Below, one piece after another: positions 35,299 through 47,399 of a stretch of DNA of 64,000 nucleotides. Position 1 is the first letter of the stretch; the number at the start of each line of letters is the position of its first letter. Source of the stretch: Onchidella celtica (Eukaryota > Mollusca > Gastropoda > Systellommatophora > Onchidiidae); NCBI GenBank assembly GCA_963931925.1, contig OZ007574.1, positions 38,929,438-38,993,437 of the forward strand, written 5' to 3'. A model generated the notes under the pieces. It searched no databases and had not been told where the DNA came from. It saw only the letters and a program-made list of their open reading frames with translations. The position numbers and the translations under genes were made by a program.

Positions 35299-37383
35299 CA
35301 ACTTAACCCCGTTCATATGAATAGATTCCATAATATTGTTTTTTGATAAATTCGCAAGAGTTCCGAAAAAGAGCGTTGGATATCGGGGAAGTGTGTTTCA
35401 ATTATGGCACGTCTGGCACTAGTGGGTTGAACTCTTCGACCGTTATTGCCAAATCTGTGACACAGAAAACTTCCAAATAATTAGCCAAGACACGGCGATC
35501 TTTGTCAAATTTGCCTTTAAGGAATGCATTATCTCATCCTATTTCAGTCAAGATGATCTGCAAGGTCGTCAATGAAAGCCTCTGTTGCAAGCATTGCGGT
35601 GGCCTTCCCCCTTTGTACACTGCAATGCAAACTGCGACATTTCCCATAACAATGAGCGCTATTATATTCAGCGTTAAGAAAAACAGATGCCACTCGAAAG
35701 AGCTGAAGTTCGTTGGCCTCACTTAGTTCTTTATATCTACAGAAATCCAGGTCAATCTTTGCCTCAAAGCTTCTCCGACGGCACACAATCTCTGTTATAA
35801 ACACTGGGTATCTGACCAACGGCCGACATAAAATACCATTTAAATAAAACAATTTCAAAGCCTTATGTAAATTTGCCATTATTATTCATGGGTCACAAAA
35901 GTTATATCAAGGTATCTGCATTCGCTCAACGATCTGCCGGTATATTAAACAAACACGCTAACATATTTCCTCCAAAGTACTGAATAAATTTACATATTAG
36001 AAGATTAAACATTGCTTAGGAGCAGCGTGACATTTAATATGTTTACTAAGTCGGACACAAAATTCCAGTGCTTAAAATGTTTTAGTCCTTGGTCGGTATT
36101 CCAGTGCTCGGAAAACTTCACAGGCGCTACATTGTGATTTAATTAGTTTTTGTAGATAAAGTGTGTATACCGTACATGAGATAAAAACGCCATTGTAAAG
36201 CATTAACACGCATCACCTATTTTATTTTCAAACAACGCTTTTAAAAGGGCAATAAAGTTGCTGAAAATATAATCAATGATATCCTTAACGCAACACATGA
36301 AAACATGAGAAAGAAATACAATTAACCTATCCTGCCATCCAGAATCAACTAATTCTGAAGTTCTGTGTATGATTACATAGACTTTGAGTGCATCAGATCA
36401 AACTGTGACGGGACATTCCAATACCCTTCTTCTTTTCACACTATGATAATGAACACGTTACTTTTGACCAAAAAGTAAGTGATTAATGCCCTGATTTCCA
36501 ATATAGCCTGCTTTTCAGCACACTTACTGTTGTCTTTATAAATCCATCCCAATTTTATATCACTGGTAAGATAATATTCGTCTGTCATCAAGAACAAACC
36601 ACGATTATTATAACTTCTAGGAATGAACACAGTTGGGCGTTACCATGTCGATTCATTCCACCAAAACTTCTGGCATTCCTCCGAGAACTGACTCCAAGCG
36701 GCCTGAGCATTGTCAACCCCATCGTTATACGGTACTGACTGAGTGAATCAGGTTACTTACCTAGCGGAATCTCCATGCTTGAAAGACATAAAACACAGCC
36801 GCGGGTTTTTATAATAATCTAGCTTTGTTTACGGTTTCACTATCTTGGAGGAGTGGGCGGTGTAGATATTCACATGGAGCAGTGATGAAGAAGCAGTCAA
36901 CAGCAACCAAGTTTTTCACTGCGAAAGACACAAGAAATTCAAGTTCTGTCCTATGAAACATGGGGTACTTTTCGGTTTTCCTTCAAGGCACAGGAGCTAG
37001 CTAGTCAAGGAGATCAGTGTGTGCTGGTGCTTTGATTATTTCCCTTTAAATCCTTTAAATAATAATTCTTTAGAAAATAATTGTAAATGTAGCGAGATTT
37101 TATCATACTCTCTTTAGCAACAAGGGCGAACTCTCTCATCCGTTCACTTTGGCAAAGACGTGTCTCTGTGTGCGGTTCACTGTACCACAGACTACAGTAG
37201 GTAACCCCTCTTTTCCTAGTCTGTCACAGAGCCGCGGGTTAGGCTGCGCTTCCTTTTGTAAACCGGTTTAATCCTTTTAGCAGTAGGGGAGAGTTTTAGA
37301 TGAGAATTATTTATTTTGTTGGGTTCAGATACCAAAATTAAATACTAGCTGCGATACCCGGTGTTGCTTGGGGTTCACTTGAA
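35299..37383. other. No gene recognised
   Basis: AT-rich DNA without long frames or recognisable domains. Near 37088-37140 a segment (GATTTTATCAT, then GGGCGAACTCTC) resembles, in opposite orientation, the short repeat near 25080-25130. Confidence 0.45.
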
Positions 37384-37470
37384 ATTCATTTTATTCATTT
37401 ATTGTATGTATGTATTTATTTATTTATTCATCCATTCATTTATTTATTCATTCATTTAATTTATTCATTC
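37384..37470 (+). repeat. ATTC/ATTT tetranucleotide microsatellite
   Basis: Imperfect run of ATTC, ATTT and ATGT tetramers. Confidence 0.85.
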
Positions 37471-37573
37471 TAAGAATCAGTTTTTACTTCTGTCCAAATA
37501 ATTTTATTTCCGACTGGTCACATGGAAAATGTATTGGATTTATAGATAATAAAAATATATATATAAGTGTTAT

Positions 37574-37941
37574 TTCTATTGCTTTCAGTTTTCTTACTAT
37601 TAAGGAAGCAACAGAAATGTGATTTCTGAGAAGAATACTTAGCATTCCATGGACTGCCAGGAAGACAAATGAAGAAGTGTTGAGACAAGCAGATGAAAAG
37701 AGAACACTCGTAAACAAAGTCAGAAAAAGACAGGGGACATTCTTTGGACATGTAATGAGAAGACGAGGACTGGAACATTTGGTAACAACAGGGAAGAACA
37801 ACAACGCACAAAGATGCAGGACGGCCTAAAGGCCTGGCTGGGAATGCACACCACCAACGACGTCATCAGGGCTACGGAAAATCGTGTGAGATGGAGGGCC
37901 ATGATCGCCAACGCCTGCCGGCAGGGCACTTAATGATGATG
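37574..37941 (+). mobile_element. 5'-truncated LINE 3' end with exact 11-bp target duplication
   Basis: The 3' end of a LINE RT gene: landmarks FLRRILSIPWTARKTNEEV, GTFFGHVMRR, DGLKAWLG and RWRAMIANA lie in order, in two frames, with a stop at the natural C-terminus and a short TGA-repeat tail. A TGA replaces the expected Trp before FLRR, and a frameshift lies near 37795-37805. ATAAGTGTTAT flanks it exactly on both sides (37563-37573 and 37942-37952). This is the signature of target-primed reverse transcription with 5' truncation. The basic tail and repeat-type 3' end suggest an RTE-like LINE. Confidence 0.88.
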
Positions 37942-37952
37942 ATAAGTGTTAT

Positions 37953-38511
37953 GTTATTATAATACATACATAATATACCACAAGAATACAAGCTGAGATA
38001 TACTCCGACACTGGAGATTGTTTGTCTGTAACCTTCCGACGCTTTGACCCACTCTCTTGGCATGGCAAAAAATAATGCTGTCTATAATGGAGGAAACTGC
38101 ACCAAAAATGTCTTCACCACAAATTCAAAATGTGTTAAATTTTGGGGGAAAACACAACAAAATCAACAGCATAGTATACAGGAAATATTAGGCTATCAGA
38201 AAATTAATTAATTCATTAATCAAATAATTGTGAATGAAAACGAAAACGAAAGATTTCGATCCTTCATCCATCCACACCCAAATTTTCCCCAGGTGTGCTT
38301 GACCCATTAACACTGCTATCTTTCTGGACCTGTCCTTAGCACGGTGCCTGAGGGAATTTCAATAATTAGAGATGACAGACACGGGGATTGTGTTGTTCTT
38401 CCGAATGTAGGCTACACAGCTTTCGAGGAGGAAGAAAGAAAACAAGAGACAAGATCAGAACGAACAAAAGCCACAAGTCAAAGAACTGCACCCCGTGAGT
38501 ATTAACCCTTT
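37953..38511. other. No gene recognised
   Basis: Non-coding spacer between the truncated LINE and the piggyBac-like MITE. No conserved frame seen. Confidence 0.5.
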
Positions 38512-38718
38512 CGGCGTCACAGCCCAGGGACAGAGTGACAAATTATATTACCCTGACATTAGTGACAATCACTCCTCAAACTCATGGAAAAAGAAATTAT
38601 AACAGGTATTCGCATAGATCCGACCTACCCCTGATCGATCGCTAAAGCGGTCTCCTGTGCACATACTTAGGAAAATGCCGGCGACCGTTGTGGAGATCTG
38701 TGACACTGAAAGGGTTAA
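38512..38718. mobile_element. piggyBac-like MITE (~200 bp)
   Basis: TTAA then CCCTTTCGGCGTCACAG on the left, matched on the right by CTGTGACACTGAAAGGG then TTAA: 19 of 21 positions pair. TTAA targets with CCCTTT termini are characteristic of piggyBac elements. Internal DNA has no transposase, so it would need one in trans. Confidence 0.78.
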
Positions 38719-39229
38719 GGACAAACTGGAAAAGGAGGACGTGTTGGAATACTGACAAACATGAAGCGACATTGTTTGACTTGTCACATCTCCCCTGACG
38801 GACCGCCCACCCCCAACCATAGATAAAGGACCTGCAGAGGGTGCATCATTTCAAGTATCGCAACAGCTCTGTATTTGCACTTTAAAATGAAATGGACACG
38901 GCGAGAAACGATGACGTTCAAAAGTACGACCATCGTGAGAAAACAATAACCTTCCCATAGTTACAGTTATTCCTTGTGTCCTGCTTTGCCAGATGAATGA
39001 AATCCTGACTCTAAACAGAAGATCAACTTGTATTATTTCCCACAGAATTCGTCGCAGACTCAGCAGGTATTCAGAAACAATGACCCTACAAGAAAAATAT
39101 TCTGTTCTAATTATTCTTGGACTCTGCATTCGGAAAACTGTGGCGAAGCTTCTATTTTTTTCCAGAACTTCCTGGAGAAGTAAATCATTCGGATAATTCT
39201 TTCATTTTAAGAGTGCAGTGCACCAGCAA
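38719..39229. other. No gene recognised
   Basis: Short frames only, no recognisable domain. Confidence 0.5.
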
Positions 39230-39352
39230 CCCCTCTCTCTCTCCGTCTCTCTCCTCTCTCCCTTTCTCTCTGTCTCCTCTCCTCTCTCTCTCTCTCTCTC
39301 TCCTTCTCTCCTCTATCTCTTTCATCCCTCTCTCTCCGTCTCTGTCTCTCTG
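39230..39352 (+). repeat. TC microsatellite
   Basis: Long CT-rich tract with TGTC interruptions. Overlapping frames rich in Ser and Leu (plus) or Arg and Glu (minus) are repeat translations. Confidence 0.9.
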
Positions 39353-39737
39353 TTTGACGTGTTTCAGTTTCGCCAATGCGCTACCTACATCCCATTTAAC
39401 TCCAAAGTCCACATGCCACATTACAACGGCGATGAAACAGACTTGACTTTGTAGGCCTCCAGCCCTAGTGTCACTGATACTGTATGTCAAAAAATTCACT
39501 TGCTTTTATATTCCCCACCCCCCTTTTTTTTTCTTTCCTTCCGAGGACCCGAAATGGAATTATCATGTTACCGTTTAAAGGAAATTCCAAAACAATACGG
39601 GAACTACCAGCTTTAAGCAGAAGGAAAAAACCAAGCAAATAACAAAAACAAACAAATAAAAATTCCCGTACAGAGTAAATAAACACGATAAGAAAGAACC
39701 CAGCAAGAGGTTGAGTTTGAGAGTGGAGCAAGCACGT

Positions 39738-39855
39738 CGACACGATATCGGTCACATTGTGCCAGGAAGAACCAAGACAGCAGACAGAATATAGCAGAAC
39801 AACAGCACAGAAAAAAAGACACTACCAGCAGCGCCCGCCAACCGCCCCCAACAAG
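39738..39855 (+). repeat. Dispersed repeat copy related to 31950-32050
   Basis: Shares TGTGCCAGGAAGA, then CAAGAC, and finally CTACCA followed by GCCCGCCAACC with the 31.95-kb segment, same order and orientation, with indels. Identity of the family is unknown. Confidence 0.5.
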
Positions 39856-42800
39856 ACAGGGACTTGTACTACAATGCGTGTCAATGGAGAGATAATGAAA
39901 ATATCATTCTTCCATCCCCCTTTAAAATTGTTTTACTTTAGCAACAACAGGCGTTAGGCCCATGGAGCATAGGGCTAAGTCTGGTTTGCCTCGGTGATAA
40001 TGGACTATGGAGTTAAACGAGACTTCGCGCACTAGTAAGTGAGACCAAAACAAAACTATCTCGCCAGTTGATTCAAATAAAGTTCAAGTCTTAGAGTGCA
40101 CTGTTAGCCTTGCAACGGAATTTATACTGCTTGCAATCCATGTTTTTGTAACTAGCTAAAAGGGGAGGGGGAGGGGGGTTTCTATTATTTTTGTATTGCA
40201 CTGCACGGTGCAAATATGATATAAATGGATGGTTCTTAACGGGGGAGGGGGGTGGGGAAGAGGATTCGTATAGAGACACAGATGCTCCAATAATTATTGT
40301 TTTATAGGCCGCAGGAGTAAAGAGAAATATTTATATCATGGTAAGTGAATAACGACAGAAGTGGAAACGCGGAGTGAGTACAAAAGAAATGGGTTTACAT
40401 GCATGGAAGCTGGTGAAAGAGAAAGAAAGAAGAAAACTTTGTGCATAAGTAGATGAAAAAAATGTTCTGTGGATAAGATTATTGTTGTCAAGTTTTGGAC
40501 AGTTTCCAATGAAAAGTTTGCGGTAGCCGATAACCAAACATTTGTACTTTGTATCCCAACCCTAACCCTTTTAACTTAAAAAAAAACAACAACAACAACA
40601 ACGGTGCAAGCAAACCCAGTTTGTTCATATGGCACCAATAGATAATCCCTCACTAGCAGCCTCCCCCCTTCCCCATTAACTCATTCTGCACTACAATGTT
40701 GCTGATGTCTGGCATGAACCCGTAACTTGTTTTGATAAGGCCCCTTTTATGATTCAGATCAAGTCATTTTTATAGAGGTGCACACACCCCAAGTACCGTG
40801 TTGATTTAAGCACTAGCCTATATATAAACACATTGAATGAACATAAAAAACATGTTGAGCATACAATGCTATTTCATCACTACTTGTCCGCAAAACGACG
40901 GGTGTTTATTACTTTGACTTTTATTTTCATATGACAAGAACACCATGAGAATTCAGGAAGAAGAACTACTAAGAATTCTAGACCTTTTCTTTCCGTGTCT
41001 TCAGTTTGTTCTGTAGAAAGGTTTTCTTTGAACTAAATCAGCCTTGGGACCTTTTGATTGACACGGATGTGAAAGTGATTTTCTAGCGCTATTTTATCAA
41101 TTCAAAAGAGTTCTGTGAATTTCTTTTGCCAGATCTATTGATCTCCAATGAAAATTCGGTGAGCTTTTCTTTCATGAGAAGAGGCGGATGTATTTCATAC
41201 TATACGCAGTGAATCAACAAACGCTTGTTTAGATATATTAATGGTGCCTGGAAAGAGTGCCCTTCCTTCATTTACGTCATTGATCCGCCTGAAAGCATAG
41301 AATGAAATAAACAAGTTGGATCAGCCGGTCACATGTTATGATCACGACATTCCGCGCATTTTTCCCAGGAAAGATATTGTTAGAGAACTGTTTTGGCTGG
41401 GGATATTATGGAAACCAATCACACGGTGCATGAAAAGGCCATACATTACGTACCTGGAGCTCTAAACCCTTGATAACAAAATCCAGTTACCCGAAGATAA
41501 AAGGCGTTTAGCTGATCAAAATAAGAATATATACAGCCCGAAATACTGTATCAAAAGAGATTTAAACACAGCAAAAGAAAGCCAAATATAGTAAATGCAA
41601 TATCTCAAAAAATGAACAAAAAGGTTTCTTTAGTGAAATGGCGTGATTTAAAACGAAACAATAACTTACATAATATGTCTTTAGTTATCTCAGGTAATGT
41701 TTTGTCTCACACCATCACTGCTTTCCCTAATCAAGTTCAAGTATTATGTCCAGCAGAATGGTGAGTGAAAACAATGTCAAAAAGGCACACACGCACATAC
41801 ACACACACAGACACACATACAAAATCCTGATCTCTTTTGAACACTGTCTCGGACCTTCAGAATATTATGCCCCGTTTCAACGAATGTCAACATAATTATA
41901 AATGAACAAAACTATGACACAGATTACTGACATCAAATTTAGGCATCACTCTGAAGTAAAGAAGTTTTTCAAGCATCACATCCACATTCCCAACTGAGCA
42001 ACTCCGATGTTCTGATAACATCTTTCATTTTAGTTTTACAGCTACACCATGTGAAAGACGGTCAATGTTGACTGAGTTTCTTCACTCAAATGTGTATCTC
42101 ATGCATGCAGTATCTATAACAGGGTAATCTTGTCTATGGAGTTTTGAAAATGGAGCCATTTTACTTCACTATTAAGCATTGCGTATCAAAAGTGCCGTGC
42201 AATTAAAACAAAACCCATGAAGTACAAGCAAAGTAAGCCGGGTACCCTACAAACTGTGAAATGCAAGTGGGGTGAAAGTGAAAGTACTTGGATTTAACAT
42301 TACGCAACATCTTTGATTATACAAGAAAACAGGTAGAGAAAATAAAGGCATAGACATTCTCATTCTTACAAGATTAGGATACAATAGGCCAAACGTCATG
42401 CGGAGTTTAAAATGAATGGGATACTAAAGATACAGAAGTGAGACCGCCTTTTGGGAATTATTTCAGATTTTATTTAAACACTTGAAACTTTCTTGGCTAA
42501 AAGAAGGCTATAGTCTTCATTCAGAGCACTCTGCCTTTTTCAGCAGCAACGCAAGTGATTATGATAGTGAAAAACGAGGGATATTTTTCACTTCAATGCT
42601 CATATTAATTGAAAATGAACTCGTTTGGAGAGTCTTGGGTGAAAATGATGAGATGCTCTCTATTTAATCGCCACTTAACTGGATTTAGGCAAAGTTCTTT
42701 TTTTTTTTTTTCTTAACTAAGCACATTCAGAAAATAGTTTCCCGAGTGTCTAGAATATCGCGCAAAAAAAAAAAATGGCAATGTTATCGTAGCTCTTGTA

Positions 42801-43752
42801 GAAGTGCGCAGATACCTAGGATAATAATACTGTCTAACGATGATTTTGTTTCAGTGAAAAAATTCACTTTTATCTCATATCATTTAGGAATCACAAACAA
42901 TGCTTTTGAGAAAAAAAAAATTTACCATTCAGGAATCATCCAAAATGTCCCTTGACCAGGGATAATAAACCTTATACAATTCAGGAATCACAAGCATGTT
43001 TCTCGTCCATAGAAAAGAAAAACCATTTCAGACATAATGGTCACTCGAACAGCCATTCTCTGCTTAACCACTCTATAATCCTGAAGCTATACTGTGATAT
43101 TGTTTACTCCAGGCAGTGCAAAAGTTCGATATTTATTCCAGCTAGTGCCTAATACCTTCAGAAATGCTTTTATTTGAAGAATGAATGAATAGAAAAGCAA
43201 TTTGTAAGACCTAAAGAATATAGGTGAAAATCTCCCCCACCCTGCTCTATGTCACCGAAGACCAAGGTTGACTAACTAAAATGCACATTATTCGTTTTTG
43301 CTGAACCAAAGCAGGTCTGGGTTCCCCCAAAAAACATTGGCTCAGATTAATTGGGATTCACTGTAGCGTGTCCCTTTTTCAATGCAAAATGTGTTGAATG
43401 CACGCTAGTATAATAATATATCTAACACCTGGCAAGGTTGGCAAAGTGTAAACCTCTTACATGATGCACTTCAAACCATCTGCATCAGTGATCTGACATG
43501 TTCTACTGCACGAGGTGAGACAGTGTGACTTGATGTTATTTACAAAACTGCAGTTTTGCACAGGCCACAACTCCAAAGATAAACGTTTATTTTGTTTCAT
43601 ATCAATTCAGGACGCAGTTCAGTTTTTTAAGATAATGTCTATGAACACTGCTTGCACTTCCTGAGGTAGTTTCCACAAATAAACATAACCTTCTGAATTA
43701 CATAATTGGATTTCTACAATATTTAATTATTTTGCTTAAATCCCGCAAACGG
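39856..43752. other. No gene recognised; short simple repeats
   Basis: About 3.9 kb of AT-rich DNA. It holds an AAC run (about 40580-40602), a CA run (about 41786-41820) and a T run near 42700. TTCAGGAATCA recurs near 42929 and 42979, with a shorter match near 42886, at about 49-bp spacing, a possible tiny tandem repeat. No conserved coding signal. Confidence 0.45.
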
Positions 43753-43763
43753 CACTTTAATAT

Positions 43764-45034
43764 CATCATCATCATCGCCCTTTCACCCTACTCTACAGGG
43801 TATAGGCCACGAACGACAGCCTTCCATTTGTCTCTATCCTGGGCGATCCTTGACAACTCATTCCATGTGTAGCCACCCCTCTTCATATCCTCCTCCATGC
43901 CTCTCCTCCATGTTGTTCGTGGCCTGCCCCTCTTCCTGTTTCCCTGTGGGTTCCAAAGCAGTGACTTTCTTACTGTGCTATCCTGGGGCTTCCGTAGTGT
44001 GTGACCCAGCCATCGCCATCTGCGCAGTCCTATTTCGCTGGAGATGTTTCTCTGCTTTGTCCTTTCCCAGAGGTCCTTATTTCGAATAATATCCGGCCAT
44101 CTTATCCTCAGAAGTCTCCTCAGACATGTATTGACGAAGGATTGCAGCCTCCTCAAACAGGTTTGGGAAGGTTTCCAGGTTTCGCAGCCATACAATAGGA
44201 CAGATTTTACATTAGAGTTAAGGAGTTTGCATTTTGTAGCGGTGGAGATTCCACGATCCTTCCAGACATTGTTCAGGGCTTTGAAAGCTGCTCTTGCCTT
44301 GCCTATCCTTACCTTTATGTCCCCCTCTGTTCCTCCTGTTTCATCCACAATACTGCCTAAATAAGTGAAGCTGTTAACTACTTCCAAGGGGCTCCCGTTT
44401 ACCGTTACTGGCTCTGTACTTGAAGTTTTTATCTTGAGGACTTTGGATTTCTCTGGGTGGATCTTAAGGCCAATGGATGCTGATAATTCCTCCAGGTCTG
44501 ATGTTTTTGCTTTCATCTGTTGCTGGGTGTGTGACAGTAATGCTATATCATCAGCATAATCCAGGTCATCTAGCTGTTTCCATAGGGTCCACTGAATACC
44601 ATTCTTCTTTCCAGATGTAGTTTCTTTCAGAAGCCAGTCCATAGCCAGGATGAACAAGAAAGGTGATAACAAGCAGCCCTGTCTAACTCCCGTTTTGACT
44701 CCAAAACTTTCTGTGAGTTTTCCTTCATGCAGTACCTTGCAGCTGGTGTTGTGATACATCTTTTCTATCAGGCTAACGATTTTTTGTGGTATACCATAAT
44801 GTCTCATTATCTTCCCCAGAGCATTCCTATCAACGCTGTCAAAGGCTTTCTCATAATCAGCGGTGAGTTCCATTCAATAGACTGTTCAATGATGATTCTA
44901 AGGGTGGCAATTTGATCAGTACAAGAACGGTGTTTTCGAAATCCTGCTTGTTCGTCTCTTAGCCTGTCATCTGCGGCCTCTTTGATTCTCTCCAGAAGTA
45001 TCCTGTTGAAGACTTTTCCAGGTATAGACAGCAA
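43764..45034 (-). mobile_element. 5'-truncated LINE with exact 11-bp target duplication
   Basis: A minus-strand LINE 3' half. CACTTTAATAT flanks it exactly at 43753-43763 and 45035-45045. The 3' end carries a GAT-repeat tail (plus-strand ATCATC run at 43764-43776). The coding part starts abruptly in the RT domain at LLSIPGKVF, as expected of 5' truncation during target-primed reverse transcription. The family differs in sequence from the 25-31 kb LINE. Confidence 0.92.
43788..45034 (-). pseudogene. LINE reverse transcriptase, 3' half (frameshifted)
   Basis: The minus-strand reading begins LLSIPGKVFNRILLERI, RDEQAGFRKHRSCTDQ and EWNSPL. Near 44873 a short deletion shifts the frame and removes residues just before DYEKAFDSVDR, so catalytic motif A is damaged. 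The remaining 350-odd codons are open: VRQGCLLSPFLF, the catalytic box YADD (44547-44558), FTYLGSIVDETGG, SVLLYGCETW, GRPRTTWRRGMEED and DRDKWKAVVRGLYPVE to a stop. No endonuclease is present because of the truncation. A long nearly open frame suggests a fairly young copy. Confidence 0.92.
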
Positions 45035-45045
45035 CACTTTAATAT

Positions 45046-46216
45046 ACCTTTTCAATAAACCATCAGTAAAAAAAAAATCTATCTCTTTATCCGGGTTAGT
45101 GGCTTCCATAGGTATTACGCAATATCCTCTCTCTTTAAAACAAATGTTTTCTAAGGAGATACCAAAGTACAATGTGACATTTCATTGCATAGAACTAAGT
45201 AATCTACTAACTCAAGTCTACTTTCAAAGCATGCGCATCAGTGGTCAAATTATTTAGGCCATCTCTTTTTTCTTCGTGAACAAATGCGACAATGAATATC
45301 GGTTTAGTAAGCCAAAGTCCGCTGGCTAAAAGTACACACAAACAACGGCAGCAGTAACAGCAATCACGACACTGAAGCATCCATGTCAGCTAACAGTCAC
45401 GTGATGAGATTCGAAAACACGAATTCCCATAATTATCATTTATCTTTTCATGTTTAAAGAAAGAAAAGGAGCAGATATAACTAAAGAAGGGTTTGGGGGG
45501 AGGGGGGGGGGGTATCTCCATTACCACTATACCGGTATAATGACTTGAAGTCACTGACCTTTCGTATTTTTCTTGAGATCAAGCCCAACACGCTTGTGAA
45601 GAAAAAAAATAGCGGATGCGCTAAACCTCGTTCCCACAATAATGCATTGAAACAATGACAATGTTAAGATTATACTTTGCGTAGATAAAACAATTGGGTT
45701 CATTTTCTCAGAACTTTGAGTGTGAGCAAATTAGATTTAAGCACAGTGACGATATTATATATATTATATAGGTTGAGTCCTAAATGGTGGACGCAGTCTT
45801 TTTGTTTGTTTTTTTACTCCATCAGCCATGGGGTGATTTATAGTAATCCCCGATTATTCATAGTATTCAAATGCATGTCGTGCTATTCTTTGTTTATAAT
45901 GCCACCTGGTGCCGGTTGCCATGACCACCCAGTAGTTTGGTATACGAGATGCCACTAATATCTCAGCTCACCGGGTGTCGCCATTGGATGCAGGGTGAAT
46001 GATATTCAGGTTATTTGACCTCTTCCACCCTCTCCCCAACCCGACCACCTGGACCACCTACCACTTTTTTTATTTTTTATTTCCTGTATTTTTTACTCAC
46101 GCTTGGCGCTGATGAGCGATTTTGTTTTCCTTTTCATAGAAGATGAGAGGATGGTGAAGTTCTTCTGCAGAGTATTTGACTACCATGTCTGTTCTACTTC
46201 CCTTTCTTTGCAATTC
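45046..46216. other. No gene recognised
   Basis: Non-coding. Contains a G-rich run near 45493-45512 and an AT-rich TATA-repeat patch near 45755-45772. No conserved frame. Confidence 0.45.
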
Positions 46217-46985
46217 ACCATTCAACAGTTATATCATAATTCTATATATCATAAGATATCGTTGTTTCTCCCATGAAACTTCCCCTGCAATGGCTCTGCT
46301 GTTACAAAGGAACAGGGAAAATATTTCATTTGAGATGTATTTCTTATGTAAAATACAATTTGGGGCGGGGGGTATAAACACAAGAACTAAGGTCCCACAA
46401 TGAGTAAATTGAGGCGCAGAACGGAATTTCCTGTCATACTTTTTAATTCTACTCGAAGAAAATTCTACTCGTTACCGGTTCAAAATGTCGGACCACCTTC
46501 TGATCATCTCAATTGTGGCTCAATATCAACGAAAGTATTAAAGATAACGTGAACATCAAGACCTATTTAAACACTTTCTATGCGTAATCTGATAGTCTGT
46601 AGAATTTAGGGATCAGCGGTTAAAAAGCCTTACGTGATTACATGGAACTCCTTACTTGCTTTATAGTATGATGACAAGATATCGTTGGTCCTATCATGAA
46701 ACCTCGCCTTGCAGGGCAACAGGAAAAAATATTTCACTTGAAACGCGTTTCTTATCTAAAATACAGGGTTTTTTGTTATAAACATTTGAAATATTATTAT
46801 ACTCAGCAGCTATATCATATTTATGTATACGATAAGATTACACACTGGCTCTATCATGGAATCTCGCCTGCAAATGGCCCTATTATTACAGGAGAACAGG
46901 AAAAAAAAAACACATATGTCTTATCTAAAATAGGGGCTACAGTTTTTTTTGTTATGAACATTTGAAATATTATTGTACTCCCTTT
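46217..46985 (+). repeat. Diverged triplicate ~150-bp direct repeat
   Basis: Three copies (about 46217-46393, 46664-46803, 46806-46985) share in order a TATCAT/GATA.GAT opening, C.CATG.AA(C/T)CTCGCCT-like core, GG.AACAGG.AAAA, TTTCTTAT.TAAAATA and TATAAACA/TATGAACA. The last two also share ACATTTGAAATATTATT and TACTC. The first is separated from the second by about 270 bp. Family unknown. Confidence 0.7.
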
Positions 46986-47075
46986 ATGAACAGGAAAAAC
47001 AGCAACAATTCCTTCATGGAGGTCATAGAATAGTTGTCAAAAACAAGTTGTCATCCAGCCAGCAAACGGTGCGGG

Positions 47076-47350
47076 AATCCGATATGGAAGATTAATGTCG
47101 TTGCACATAGGAATGACATAGTTCCTACGTAGACCCTGGAGATTACGAAATGGCACACCGATGTCAGTTTGATATATTATGTAACTAACCCACCCCCCCC
47201 CCCTTCCACCCACCCACGGTAATCCTACCAATCCTTTGGAAATCTTATACAAATCCACGTCGGACTGACGTAAGGATGCTGGCTGGGCATAGAGCTGTGT
47301 AGTTTCTGAAAGGATCAGCCATGTGAATATTATCATTTCCAGGCAGCTGT
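47076..47350 (+). repeat. Dispersed repeat, copy 1
   Basis: Matches 48141-48402 in the same orientation. The best-conserved part, CGGTAATCC through ACAAATCCACGT, AAGGATGCTG, CTGGGCATAGAGCT and TTTCTGAAAGG.TCAGCC, differs at few positions. The upstream half is more diverged and includes CACATAGGAATGACAT, which resembles the complement of the 141-bp satellite. Confidence 0.8.
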
Positions 47351-47399
47351 CTGAAGTGTTTTTTTTTTTTTTTAATGGCTTCATTAACACTCACGCTTC

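Noticed and set aside
29833..37621. TGA used as Trp (seen in two LINE copies at conserved Trp positions)
   Set aside because: The gypsy pol and the other LINE frames use TGG for Trp and end at ordinary stops; single G-to-A mutations in dead copies explain both cases.
39117..39499. Ser/Leu-rich and Arg/Glu-rich frames
   Set aside because: TC microsatellite translation; same for 50711-51308, 52191-52613 and 53195-53501.
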